Shown piece after piece: positions 32,608-41,118 of a stretch of DNA of 64,000 bases (positions within the stretch are counted from its first letter, which is position 1; the number at the start of each line of letters is the position of its first letter). The DNA comes from Flavobacterium humi (lineage in GTDB: Bacteria > Bacteroidota > Bacteroidia > Flavobacteriales > Flavobacteriaceae): the NCBI RefSeq assembly GCF_004745595.1, contig NZ_SRLH01000001.1:62001-126000 (forward strand). The letters are read 5' to 3'. Both the position numbers and the translations under genes were made by a program. The notes beneath the pieces were generated by a model. The model saw only the letters and a list, made by a program, of their open reading frames with translations, had not been told where the DNA came from and did not search any database.

Positions 32608-34020
32608 TTATCGTTTTTCCAAAAGTACAACATTTTCCACATGATGCGTTTGCGGGAACATATCCACAGGGCGCACACGGGTAACTTTGTACATTTCATC
32701 CATCAAAGCCAAATCGCGGGCCTGCGTTGCCGAATTACAACTTACATATACTACTTTTTCAGGAGCAATGTTCAAAATCTGCTTCACCACATCAGCGTGC
32801 ATCCCATCTCGCGGCGGATCCGTTATAATAACATCCGGATGGCCGTGCGCCTTGATAAAAGCATCATTGAACACATTTTTCATGTCTCCTACGAAGAATT
32901 CACAATTCGTGATATTATTGCGTTTTGCATTTTCTTTGGCATCGGCGATAGCTTCCGGAACGGCTTCCACACCAATCACTTTTTTGGCCTGTTTGGAAAC
33001 GAATTGTGCAATGGTCCCAGTTCCGGTGTATAAATCGTATACCAGCTCATTCCCGGTCAATCCTGCAAATTCGCGCGTTATTTTGTACAATTCGTAGGCT
33101 TGCGCCGAATTGGTCTGGTAGAATGATTTCGCATTGATGCTGAAATGAAGGCCTTCCATCTCTTCCAGGATATAATCACGGCCTTTGAAAAGCTTCACGT
33201 CCTGATCGTAAATCGTATCGTTCGGTTTTCCGTTGATGACATATTGCAATGAAGTAATTTGCGGGAATTTCTCCGCCAAATGGTTTAAGATCAGCTCACG
33301 CTGTGCCGTATTTTCTTCAAAAAACTGGATCAGCACCATTATCTCCCCGGTTGAAGCCGTACGGATCATCAAAGTACGCAACAAACCTTCATGGTTCCTT
33401 GGGTTGAAAAAAGGCAAGTCATTTTCGATGGCAAAACGCCTGATTTCATTACGGATCGCATTGGAAGGGTCTTCCTGAAGGTGGCATTTGGTAATGTCCA
33501 GGATCTTGTCCCACATTTTTGGGATATGGAAGCCCAGTGCGTTTTTATCGTTTAGCTGTTCTTCGCTTTTGATTTCGGCTTCCGTCATCCAACGGGCGTT
33601 GGAGAAACCGAATTCCATTTTATTACGGTAGAAAAACTGTTTTTCGGACCCCAAAATGGGTTCAAAATCAGGCATTTCTATTTTGCCGATACGTTTTAGG
33701 TTATTATAAACTTCATTGTTTTTGTAAAACAACTGCTGCTCATACTTCATGTTTTGCCATTTACAGCCGCCACATACGCCGAAATGCTCGCAAACCGGCT
33801 GCGTCCTGTGTTCGGAATACTCATGGAATTTGATGGCTTTCCCTTCATAAAATGCTTTCCGCTTTTTGAAAGTCTGCACATCAACCACGTCGCCCGGAAC
33901 GACATTTGAAATGAAAATTACTTTTCCGTCAGGAGCTTTCGCAACTGAAACGCCTTTTGCACCCGCATCAAGGACTTTTACCGTATCAAAAACGATTTTG
34001 TCTGTATTTTTTCTTCCCAT
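32608..34020 (-). CDS. rlmD: 23S rRNA (uracil-5-)-methyltransferase RlmD-like
   Basis: A 470-residue RNA m5U methyltransferase of the RumA/RlmD/TrmA group; in E. coli RlmD acts on U1939 of 23S rRNA. The N-terminal TRAM domain (about residues 10-65) is followed by the 4Fe-4S ligands in CEHFGVCGGCKWQ (about 76-88). The SAM motif is YDLYTGTGTIAQFVS (about 318-332), then DPPRDGMH, and the catalytic cysteine lies in VYVSCNSATQARDLALM near residue 422. The last motif has NS where E. coli has NP, common in Bacteroidota. The exact target (U747 or U1939) cannot be decided from sequence alone. Confidence 0.93.
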   Translation of the reverse strand: MGRKNTDKIVFDTVKVLDAGAKGVSVAKAPDGKVIFISNVVPGDVVDVQTFKKRKAFYEGKAIKFHEYSEHRTQPVCEHFGVCGGCKWQNMKYEQQLFYKNNEVYNNLKRIGKIEMPDFEPILGSEKQFFYRNKMEFGFSNARWMTEAEIKSEEQLNDKNALGFHIPKMWDKILDITKCHLQEDPSNAIRNEIRRFAIENDLPFFNPRNHEGLLRTLMIRTASTGEIMVLIQFFEENTAQRELILNHLAEKFPQITSLQYVINGKPNDTIYDQDVKLFKGRDYILEEMEGLHFSINAKSFYQTNSAQAYELYKITREFAGLTGNELVYDLYTGTGTIAQFVSKQAKKVIGVEAVPEAIADAKENAKRNNITNCEFFVGDMKNVFNDAFIKAHGHPDVIITDPPRDGMHADVVKQILNIAPEKVVYVSCNSATQARDLALMDEMYKVTRVRPVDMFPQTHHVENVVLLEKR

Positions 34021-34134
34021 GGGGCAAAAATAAGGATTGTTGGCAGTATTTAATGCATTATTTTATTTTTTCTGTTTTGTAGGATGTCCCGGCGGTTTGT
34101 AACCAAAAGAATTATGGCGTTTTTCCAAAAATGG

Positions 34135-34142
34135 TATATTTG
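34135..34142 (+). promoter_or_regulatory. Candidate -7 element for the DUF1697 gene
   Basis: TATATTTG matches TAnnTTTG, 34 bp upstream of the ATG at 34177. No TTG lies at a suitable -33 distance. Confidence 0.35.
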
Positions 34143-34176
34143 GAGCCATTAATAAGGATGAAATAAAAATTACGAT

Positions 34177-34728
34177 ATGAAAACACATTTAGCTCTTCTT
34201 CGCGGCATCAACGTTTCAGGCCACAATATGATTAAAATGGAAGCTCTGAAAAGCACTTTGGAAAATATCGGTTTCCAGAACGTGGAGACTTATATCCAAT
34301 CCGGAAATGTATTTGTGGATTCCGAAGAGGAAAACGGGCCGAGTGTTGGTTTTGCCATCAAACAGGAAATTTTCAAGGTTTTCGGACATGAAGTCCCGGT
34401 GATTGTTATTGGGAAAGAAGATTTGGAAGCCTGCCTGAAAAATTGTTCCTACTTGAAAGAAGCCGAAGCCGACACCAAAAAAATATACACCGCTTTTATT
34501 TCCAAAGAACTCGATCATAATGCGATCAATGACTTGAAAATAAGCCAGTTCAAACCCGATGAAGCCAGTGTTGACAAAAGCAGGATTTACATCAAATATG
34601 CAGTGGGAGCAGGTAAGACAAGGCTTGACCAGAAATACATCGAGAAAAAATTGAATGTGACGGCAACCATCAGGAACTGGAATACCGTTACAAAATTGCT
34701 TGCCATGTTTGAGGAAAGAGGAGTTTAA
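34177..34728 (+). CDS. DUF1697 domain-containing protein
   Basis: A 183-residue protein matching DUF1697 over its whole length. It has the characteristic N-terminus with LALLRGINVSGHNMIKMEAL (about residues 4-23), then LENIGFQNVETYIQSGNVFVDSEE, and the C-terminal block TIRNWNTVTKLLAMFEE. The fold is two ferredoxin-like domains; the family has no known biochemical role. It has no signal peptide or membrane helix. It stands alone between two leftward genes, with its own -7-like element. Confidence 0.93.
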   Translation: MKTHLALLRGINVSGHNMIKMEALKSTLENIGFQNVETYIQSGNVFVDSEEENGPSVGFAIKQEIFKVFGHEVPVIVIGKEDLEACLKNCSYLKEAEADTKKIYTAFISKELDHNAINDLKISQFKPDEASVDKSRIYIKYAVGAGKTRLDQKYIEKKLNVTATIRNWNTVTKLLAMFEERGV

Positions 34729-34770
34729 CACCCGGTTATTCCTAACTGGCCCAAACTCCTCGATTTAGTA

Positions 34771-36549
34771 TTACTGATTATACCCTTTTTGCGGGTTGTT
34801 TAATGTTTTGAGAAAAGCAACCAGATTACTGATTTCTGTTTTGGATAGTTGTAATTTATCACCCGGAAGGGTTTGGTTGTCAACAGTTATGCCAATGCCT
34901 GCACCTCCGCCAAGATTATAAAAATTAATGACTTCTTCCAGCGTTTTATAGACTCCATTGTGCATATAAGGAAACGTAATGGCACTGTTGCGGACTGTCG
35001 GTGTCTTGAACGCGTGTTTTTTAAGCGGTGACCTGGTAATTTCGTATTCGCCCAAATCGTTGTCAATAACTGCATTTTGTGTGACATTTTGAGAAGGAAC
35101 GCCTAAAACCTCGCTTTCGGTGTCATTGTAAAAAGGAGGGACGCTTCCGTTAAATAAAGGGAAGAAATGACAGGTGGCGCATTTGGCTTTGCCCATAAAT
35201 ACATTAAAACCATCCTTTTCATTTTGTGTAAGCTGCGCTTTACCGCGAAGGTACTGGTCAAATTTAGATTTCAATCCTGACAGGGAACGGATATAGCTGG
35301 CTATGGATTGCAAAAGGCTTTTTTCGGTGATGTTGGCTTCTTTCGGGAACACATTGCGGAAAGCTGCCTGATAAGCACTGTTTTTAGCCACTTTTTCCAA
35401 GGCATTGGCAAAACTGCCGTGCATTTCGTCTTTGTTGTTGATGACCATTTTTGCCTGGTCTTCCAGGTACATGACCCGGCCGTCCAGGAATTGTACGTTC
35501 TGATACGCAGAATTGAGTAATGTAGGAGTGTTTCTCGATTTTTGACTGGCCATGACCGCTTTGGTTTTATGATCTGCGTAGGCTTGGTCCGGAATGTGGC
35601 AGGTGGCGCAGGATACCGTGTGGTCACCGCTCAGGATGGGATCGAAAAACAGTTTTTCACCCAAAGCAATTTGTGCCCCGGTGGGTTTCTGGTTGTAATT
35701 TGGTGCGAAATAATCAGGATTGAAAGCGCCTTCTTCAAAAACAGTCTGTTTCTCAAAATCGATGGCATTCGTATAGCGGTTGTTCTTGATTTTTAATTTT
35801 TGCTGGATTTTATTCAAGGCTTTTGAAAACGGAATACAATATCCAACAATGAAATCAGCGCGGTTGAACGTATTGAAATCCGGGTTATTGTCAAGGTAAT
35901 CAAGTGTTTTTTTGGTAAGCGCGGCCCATTCTTTATCTTCGGAAAAAAGGGCAATCACATTGGAAATGCTTTCGATGGATGCTTTGGCTTCGGGAAGCGA
36001 ATACAGCGCCACCGGCGAATCAAACCCTGAAATACCCAAACTCATCATTCGGACCATTTGGAGTTTTTGTGCTTCGAAAATATTGCTGTCGGAAAGCTGG
36101 ATATTTTCAATATTGGCCTTGAGCGACTGGCAGAAACCGTTCAGGATGCCTATTTGCTTTTTGAGTTCGGCCGAATCGGTTTCTTCCGCAAACAGGAGTT
36201 CTTCCACTTTTTGGAAACCCGTGGCATATTCTACCTTTCGGTTGGTTTCTTCAATATCATTTTTATCAATAGGAGCGCCATTGATGTTTTTGGCCGTTTC
36301 AGGAAAATAAAAAGTAACGAAACTTTCTATTTTTTTATAACGGATACGGGCCTTTTTAAACGCATCCTGAACAGTTTTGATATCAGGCGAATGCTGGGCC
36401 AGGCTGTCGAGTGTTTTGGAACTTTGGGCAAATTGAGCATAATCCTGAACCAGGGCAAGTTTGGTTTTTCCTGCAGTATCCAGGTTTTTGTATTCCTTGT
36501 GGCAAGAGGATACTAGTGCAAGCAAGAGTAAAGCAATAATTTTTCTCAT
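34771..36549 (-). CDS. Imelysin-like / di-haem cytochrome c peroxidase fusion lipoprotein
   Basis: A 592-residue periplasmic protein. MRKIIALLLLALVSSC is a lipoprotein signal (Cys16). Residues 20-220 are helical and contain GFQKVEELLF (111-120), reminiscent of the GxHxxE motif of imelysin-like iron-related proteins. From about residue 275 follows a CcpA/MauG-type di-haem domain with two CATCH haem sites (near 316 and 458), KLFFDPILSGDHTVSCATC, and PTLLNSAYQNVQFLDGRV. Such enzymes reduce hydrogen peroxide or oxidise proteins. A C-terminal FPYMHNGVYKTLEEVINFYNLGGG is typical of the family. A hairpin separates it from the PhoX-like gene upstream. Confidence 0.88.
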   Translation of the reverse strand: MRKIIALLLLALVSSCHKEYKNLDTAGKTKLALVQDYAQFAQSSKTLDSLAQHSPDIKTVQDAFKKARIRYKKIESFVTFYFPETAKNINGAPIDKNDIEETNRKVEYATGFQKVEELLFAEETDSAELKKQIGILNGFCQSLKANIENIQLSDSNIFEAQKLQMVRMMSLGISGFDSPVALYSLPEAKASIESISNVIALFSEDKEWAALTKKTLDYLDNNPDFNTFNRADFIVGYCIPFSKALNKIQQKLKIKNNRYTNAIDFEKQTVFEEGAFNPDYFAPNYNQKPTGAQIALGEKLFFDPILSGDHTVSCATCHIPDQAYADHKTKAVMASQKSRNTPTLLNSAYQNVQFLDGRVMYLEDQAKMVINNKDEMHGSFANALEKVAKNSAYQAAFRNVFPKEANITEKSLLQSIASYIRSLSGLKSKFDQYLRGKAQLTQNEKDGFNVFMGKAKCATCHFFPLFNGSVPPFYNDTESEVLGVPSQNVTQNAVIDNDLGEYEITRSPLKKHAFKTPTVRNSAITFPYMHNGVYKTLEEVINFYNLGGGAGIGITVDNQTLPGDKLQLSKTEISNLVAFLKTLNNPQKGYNQ

Positions 36550-36562
36550 AGCAAAATATAAA

Positions 36563-36593
36563 ATTAGGAATGCGAAAAACTCACATTCCTAAT
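36563..36593 (-). terminator. Perfect hairpin between the PhoX-like and peroxidase genes
   Basis: Arms ATTAGGAATG (36563-36572) and CATTCCTAAT (36584-36593) are perfectly complementary around an 11-nt loop, followed on the minus strand by TTTTATATTTTG. It may be the terminator of the PhoX-like gene; the downstream TATATTTTG could also be a -7 element for the peroxidase gene. Confidence 0.6.
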
Positions 36594-36620
36594 TAGTTGA
36601 ATTTAAGAATTTTGTTGGAA

Positions 36621-38069
36621 TTATCTTGGTAAGCCTTTGATTAGTATCACCTGGCTTCCCTGGTTTTCGTTAGGACGTACCGTACCGCCGTCAACGCCTT
36701 TGAAAGCATCGGTTTTCCAGGAATGCGACTGGATAGACAGCATGAAAGTGTCCGGAATGCCGATGGTCTCGGAAACATCGATCAAAGCGCCATATTCCCA
36801 GGAACCGAATACAGAACCGGAGCTTAAATATTTGTTTCCTGGCTCGCTGCGCCTGTGGTCTAATTCAAATACTACTTTTAGTTCTTTGGTAGCGATATTG
36901 TATTGGTAGATGTAAGCATCGTGGGTTTCGTCTCCATATCCGTTGGAATCTTCCTGAAGGTATACATAATTTTTGGTCACGCAGATGTTATCCACGTTTT
37001 GGAATTGTTTGGCTTTCCCGGTTCTGTTGTCACCATCCAAAACCAATGTCAGTTGCCCGCTTAACGGATTGTTCGCATCAAGTTCCAATTTGTAAACACG
37101 GCCGTATTTTGATCTTGAATTATCGGCATTAGGCCCTGAATTGTCCTGACCGGTAACGTTAAAATAGACTTCTCTTTCTTTGCCGCTTTCTTTTCTGTAA
37201 TCGATATCTTCCACACGTCCGAAAACAATAGCGTTTGCTGCCTGGGCCGCTTGGTTGTTCTGCATTCCCGTATTTGTTTTCGCATCTGTGATTTCTACGA
37301 ACTGCACCGGATAAGTGGTGTTTTCCGTCATGGTCCTTTCGTTGCTTACGCCATCAGTTCTTTTGATTGCGTATACTTTTCCGTTGTTTAGGTCACCAAG
37401 TGTGCTTTTATACAATACTAATTGTCCTCCGTAGGTTCCGGAATCGTCATCACCTAATAGCACAACTGTTTGCCCTGGGAAAGCTTGTTTTGGCAATGGT
37501 ACGGCATTTTCCGCGCTCCATCTTCCAAAACCTGTAATTGGCCTTGGCGTGCTGTTGTTGGCTTTTGTATCGTAAGGTGTAAGGCCCATTACCTGAGATT
37601 CGCTGCTGCTTTCCCCGGCTGTTAGGAAAATTGGCCCAAACCCGTGGATTTCAGGAGTTACTAGTGTAGCAGAACACAACCTGTTCCCGGATCCGTTCGA
37701 ATTCAAAATATATTCCCCGGCTACCGGTTTGAAGTTTTTATTGAATTTGATTTTGGAAACCGCAAAATTATCTTCATTATTTACCAAGAATGTAAAAGTA
37801 CCGTCGTTGTTCCTGAATAATCCCGATCCATCAGCAGAACCTCCAAAAACATACCCAGGGCTTTCTGTAAAAGTGTCCTCACTTGAAAACAAGGCAAAAG
37901 TCTGAAGAGAAGTAAAACCGGTCATAGGCTTGATAAAGGCCGGTGTCACGGAATAGTTTTTCAATTCGACAGGGTTGCCTTCCTCATTATTGGAAGCGTT
38001 GTCATCGGAATTGCAGGAAATCATGGCAGAAATCATGGCAATGCTTAAAATGCTGTTTGTAATTTTCAT
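36621..38069 (-). CDS. PhoX-like (DUF839) lipoprotein
   Basis: A 482-residue protein: MKITNSILSIAMISAMISC is a lipoprotein signal with an Asp/Asn-rich linker. The core resembles the six-bladed propeller of PhoX-type phosphatases (DUF839): TVVLLGDDDSGTYGGQLVLYK, FGRVEDIDYRK...VYFNVTG, SKYGRVYKLELD and FQNVDNICVTKNYVYLQEDSNG match the order of PhoX metal-ligand blocks. The usual WGTWLTCEE block is replaced by a weaker NRLCSATLVTPEIHGFGPIF...AGE, so phosphatase activity is doubtful. I use the ATG at 38069; a TAAGTTTG element lies at 38097-38104. Downstream is the di-haem peroxidase gene. Confidence 0.65.
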   Translation of the reverse strand: MKITNSILSIAMISAMISCNSDDNASNNEEGNPVELKNYSVTPAFIKPMTGFTSLQTFALFSSEDTFTESPGYVFGGSADGSGLFRNNDGTFTFLVNNEDNFAVSKIKFNKNFKPVAGEYILNSNGSGNRLCSATLVTPEIHGFGPIFLTAGESSSESQVMGLTPYDTKANNSTPRPITGFGRWSAENAVPLPKQAFPGQTVVLLGDDDSGTYGGQLVLYKSTLGDLNNGKVYAIKRTDGVSNERTMTENTTYPVQFVEITDAKTNTGMQNNQAAQAANAIVFGRVEDIDYRKESGKEREVYFNVTGQDNSGPNADNSRSKYGRVYKLELDANNPLSGQLTLVLDGDNRTGKAKQFQNVDNICVTKNYVYLQEDSNGYGDETHDAYIYQYNIATKELKVVFELDHRRSEPGNKYLSSGSVFGSWEYGALIDVSETIGIPDTFMLSIQSHSWKTDAFKGVDGGTVRPNENQGSQVILIKGLPR

Positions 38070-38096
38070 TGTATTGTTTGTTTGATTAAATAAGGG

Positions 38097-38104
38097 CAAA
38101 CTTA
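38097..38104 (-). promoter_or_regulatory. Candidate -7 element for the PhoX-like gene
   Basis: The complement reads TAAGTTTG, matching TAnnTTTG, 27 bp before the chosen start codon at 38069. It also argues against the upstream ATG at 38114. Confidence 0.35.
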
Positions 38105-38335
38105 AAGACTTCATGTTATCCTAAAAGAGCGGAAATATTTTATAATTGTTATGATTAATTATAAGAAAAGGTGTATAAGTTAAACCAATGTTAGAAAAAT
38201 GTTATTTGGGTTTTTGCCTCTGCGGCCGCTTTATAAAGAGAGAAACTAATTCCGGTAATATTTCCCGTTTACACATAGAATCATTATCTTGCGCATCATT
38301 ACGATAGATTTTGTTTAAATTTAAAATGCTCAAGA

Positions 38336-39580
38336 ATGTCAGTATTAGAAAAAATGAGTTCAGCTGAAGCGATTGCTTTGGAAAATAAGTATGGAGCGCA
38401 TAATTACCACCCGCTACCTGTGGTTTTGAGCAGGGGTGAAGGGGTATATGTATGGGATGTGGAAGGAAAAAAATATTATGATTTCCTGTCGGCTTATTCG
38501 GCAGTGAACCAAGGACATTGCCATCCGAAGATTGTTGGGGCAATGATGGAACAGGCTCAGACATTAACACTTACTTCCCGCGCTTTTTACAATGATAAAT
38601 TAGGAGTATACGAGGAATTTGTAACCAAATATTTCGGTTTCGATAAGGTTTTGCCTATGAATACCGGCGCCGAAGCTGTGGAAACCGCCCTGAAACTATG
38701 CAGGAAATGGGCTTATGAGAAAAAAGGAATCGATGAAAACCAGGCACAGATTATTGTGTGTGACGGAAATTTCCATGGAAGGACAACCACGATCATCTCT
38801 TTTTCAAACGATGAGAACGCCCGTAAAAATTTTGGCCCTTATACGGCAGGTTTTATCAAAATCGCCTATGATGATATTGAGGCTCTTGAAAAAGCGATTA
38901 CTTCTTCCAAAAATATAGCTGGTTTCCTTGTGGAGCCTATTCAGGGAGAAGCCGGTGTATATGTGCCATCCGAAGGTTATCTGGCAAAAGCCAAAGCGCT
39001 TTGCGAGGCAAACAACGTGTTGTTTATTGCTGACGAAGTGCAAACAGGGATTGCCCGTACCGGAAAATTACTGGCCGTACAGCATGAAAATGTACAGCCG
39101 GATATTTTAATCCTTGGGAAAGCATTATCTGGAGGAGCTTATCCTGTTTCGGCAGTTTTGGCAAACGATGCCATTATGAATGTGATAAAGCCCGGCCAAC
39201 ACGGATCTACCTTTGGTGGAAACCCGATTGCAGCAGCTGTTGCCATTGCCGCCCTGGAAGTGGTTGCAGATGAAAAACTGGCGGAAAACGCAGAAAAACT
39301 GGGAATCCTTTTCCGTTCGGAATTGGATAAATACATCCAGACTTCAACGATCGCTACTTTGGTCCGCGGTAAAGGTTTGTTAAATGCAATAGTAATCAAC
39401 GATACGGAAGAAAGCGATACCGCCTGGAATATTTGTATGTCATTGCGTGACAACGGATTGCTGGCAAAACCGACACATGGCAATATCATTCGTTTTGCAC
39501 CGCCTTTGGTCATGAACGAAGAACAATTGCTGGACTGTGTCTCGATCATTATCAAGACTTTGAAAGCCTTTGAAAAATAA
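38336..39580 (+). CDS. rocD: Ornithine--oxo-acid transaminase
   Basis: Ornithine aminotransferase, which converts ornithine and 2-oxoglutarate to glutamate semialdehyde and glutamate in arginine/ornithine breakdown and proline supply. The 414-residue class-III PLP enzyme opens with [26 protein letters not shown], the typical RocD/OAT start. It has [75 protein letters not shown] and the PLP lysine in [17 protein letters not shown]. It is divergent from the PhoX-like gene and ends at a bidirectional terminator. Confidence 0.96.
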   Translation: MSVLEKMSSAEAIALENKYGAHNYHPLPVVLSRGEGVYVWDVEGKKYYDFLSAYSAVNQGHCHPKIVGAMMEQAQTLTLTSRAFYNDKLGVYEEFVTKYFGFDKVLPMNTGAEAVETALKLCRKWAYEKKGIDENQAQIIVCDGNFHGRTTTIISFSNDENARKNFGPYTAGFIKIAYDDIEALEKAITSSKNIAGFLVEPIQGEAGVYVPSEGYLAKAKALCEANNVLFIADEVQTGIARTGKLLAVQHENVQPDILILGKALSGGAYPVSAVLANDAIMNVIKPGQHGSTFGGNPIAAAVAIAALEVVADEKLAENAEKLGILFRSELDKYIQTSTIATLVRGKGLLNAIVINDTEESDTAWNICMSLRDNGLLAKPTHGNIIRFAPPLVMNEEQLLDCVSIIIKTLKAFEK

Positions 39581-39586
39581 GAAAAT

Positions 39587-39622
39587 AAAAAATCCGTCTC
39601 GTTAAACAAGACGGATTTTTTT
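39587..39622. terminator. Bidirectional intrinsic terminator
   Basis: Stem AAAAATCCGTCT / AGACGGATTTTT with A- and T-runs; it lies between rocD (+) and the CCC-motif membrane gene (-). Confidence 0.85.
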
Positions 39623-39636
39623 ATGACGGCAGGGAG

Positions 39637-39999
39637 TTATTGTCCCATCAATTCCCTCATTCTCTGTTCCATCAAAGCAGGATCTTGTAAAGCATCCATA
39701 CCTACGGCGGCAATGATGAAAAGCATGAAGATCAAGTAAATGGCGCCTAAAACAATCCCGATAATACACAGGATTTTACCGGTTTTTATATTGTTGTAAT
39801 TGCTGTACCAGTTTGGGTTTTCATTATAAAGCTGCGTGTCTTTTTTGGCCAGGTAAAGCCCGACAACGCCCAGGAGAACGCTTATGATCCCGTAACAACA
39901 GCAGGAAAGGATTGATACGATTCCCATGACGAGCACAACTGTCGCATTAGGCAGTTTTTGGGATTGGTTCTCAAAAGTTGAAAAATTGTTTTGATCCAT
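39637..39999 (-). CDS. CCC-motif membrane protein
   Basis: A 120-residue protein with two hydrophobic helices (about residues 19-53 and 74-97) flanking a polar, Asn/Tyr-rich loop. It carries the VLVMGIVSILSCCCYGIISVLLG block (Cys-Cys-Cys near residues 33-35) that gives the family its informal name, and a small C-terminal helix MEQRMRELMG. Role unknown; related to DUF4190-type proteins by layout. It follows the DUF2752 gene by 16 bp, the usual pairing in flavobacteria. Confidence 0.85.
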   Translation of the reverse strand: MDQNNFSTFENQSQKLPNATVVLVMGIVSILSCCCYGIISVLLGVVGLYLAKKDTQLYNENPNWYSNYNNIKTGKILCIIGIVLGAIYLIFMLFIIAAVGMDALQDPALMEQRMRELMGQ

Positions 40000-40015
40000 G
40001 AAAATTTGTGTTTGG

Positions 40016-40300
40016 TTAAATGTGAGTTTGTTTATAAATATAGGAAATAATCATGATAACAGCATTTACGATAGCCAGCGATACCATGATTTTATGGTAA
40101 TTCCTGGATTTGTCGACAAAATGGAGGCCGGTAACGGCAAAGAAAGCGATCAGAGTGTAAATAGCCGGAAACATATGGAAAGCCGCCGCAAATTCCCCTT
40201 TCAGGACCAGGAGTAACGCTCTTTGCGTGCCACAGCCCAAACAATCAATACCAAAAAGCTGTTTGTTGAGGCAGGGAATCATATAGTCTTCGATCTTCAT
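40016..40300 (-). CDS. DUF2752 domain-containing membrane protein
   Basis: A 94-residue protein with the DUF2752 signature CLNKQLFGIDCLGCGTQRALLLVLKGEF...AFHMFPA near residues 9-47, in which C-P/L-x-C-G-x-Q/M-R-A is conserved, then two hydrophobic helices (about 45-60 and 68-88). The family's function is unknown. It is the first gene of a two-gene unit with the CCC-motif protein and is divergent from the small membrane gene at 40382. Confidence 0.9.
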   Translation of the reverse strand: MKIEDYMIPCLNKQLFGIDCLGCGTQRALLLVLKGEFAAAFHMFPAIYTLIAFFAVTGLHFVDKSRNYHKIMVSLAIVNAVIMIISYIYKQTHI

Positions 40301-40355
40301 ATAGCAATTTTACAAAAAATAATGTTTTTTTCAAATGAAAACAATTCAAAGTTTC

Positions 40356-40363
40356 TATTTTTG
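40356..40363 (+). promoter_or_regulatory. Candidate -7 element for the small-membrane/Smr unit
   Basis: TATTTTTG matches TAnnTTTG, 18 bp before the ATG at 40382. No clear -33 TTG. Confidence 0.3.
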
Positions 40364-40381
40364 GTACAAATCTATAAAACA

Positions 40382-40561
40382 ATGAAAGTTAAAAACAGGT
40401 ATATCATCGCTATGATTGTTATAGCGGTAGTATTGCTTTGGGAACAGACAAAACCGGCTCCTAATATCTGGATCCGTGTTATCGGTGTCATTTTGTTTTT
40501 TTATGGAATGATGCGCTTAAGTGCCAAAACACCAAGTAAAAACGAGGAAAACGAAGAATGA
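40382..40561 (+). CDS. Very small membrane protein
   Basis: A 59-residue protein: MKVKNRYIIAMIVIAVVLLWEQTKP, a loop, WIRVIGVILFFYGMMRLS and a polar tail. Two short hydrophobic helices (about residues 7-20 and 29-44) are seen. No named family is recognised. Its stop overlaps the start of the Smr-domain gene by 4 bp (ATGA), so the two are translated together. Confidence 0.75.
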   Translation: MKVKNRYIIAMIVIAVVLLWEQTKPAPNIWIRVIGVILFFYGMMRLSAKTPSKNEENEE

Positions 40562-41115
40562 TGTTTGTAAAAGGAGATAAGGTTTCTGTGCTCGATGATG
40601 CCATAAACGGAATAGTGTCCAAAGTTAATGGAAAGACAGTCACGGTGGAAACCGAAGATGGCTTCGAATTGGATTTCAATGCTTCGGAATTGATCCTGAC
40701 CGAATCGTCGAAGGATTTTTTGAACGATATTGCCAAAACGAATTTTTCGGGCGTGGCCAAAGAAAAAGAAATCCCGAAACCAAGAAGTTTCGTAAAGGAA
40801 AAGAAATCCAGGAAAGAGGAATTTGTCCTGGAAATAGACCTGCATATCGAAAAACTCGTGCCCAACAAAAGAGGGATGAGCAATTACGACATCCTGAACA
40901 TCCAGACCGAAACGGTAAAGCGCCAAATGGATTTTGCCCAGAAAAACAGGATTCCAAAAGTGGTTTTCATCCACGGAGTGGGAGAAGGCGTACTCAAAGC
41001 AGAACTGGATTTCCTGTTAGGCCGTTACGAAAATATAACCTTCCAGGATGCGAATTACCAAAAGTACGGATTGGGCGCCACAGAAGTCTATTTCATCCAG
41101 AAAAAGAACAACTGA
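40558..41115 (+). CDS. Smr-domain protein (MutS2-like C-terminal nuclease domain)
   Basis: A 185-residue stand-alone Smr protein. Residues 1-55 form a small beta-barrel-like part (VKGDKVSVLDDAINGIVSKVNGKTVTVETEDG), as in the DUF2027-type N-terminus of Bacteroidota Smr proteins. After a Lys-rich linker, the Smr domain begins at EFVLEIDLHIEKL (about residues 83-95), with the catalytic-type HGVGEGVLKAELDFLL (about 139-154). Smr domains nick or bind branched DNA or RNA. It is coupled to the upstream small membrane gene and converges on the lipoprotein gene at 41119, with 3 bp between stops. Confidence 0.9.
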   Translation: MMFVKGDKVSVLDDAINGIVSKVNGKTVTVETEDGFELDFNASELILTESSKDFLNDIAKTNFSGVAKEKEIPKPRSFVKEKKSRKEEFVLEIDLHIEKLVPNKRGMSNYDILNIQTETVKRQMDFAQKNRIPKVVFIHGVGEGVLKAELDFLLGRYENITFQDANYQKYGLGATEVYFIQKKNN

Positions 41116-41118
41116 TTC

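Noticed and set aside
34025..34032. TATTTTTG (complement) as the rlmD promoter
   Set aside because: It is only 4 bp from the start codon and has no -33 partner; likely chance in AT-rich DNA.
34039..34056. TTGGCAGTATTTAATGCA as a sigma-54 site
   Set aside because: The GG and GC are 11 bp apart rather than 10, and the site is about 120 bp from the next start codon.
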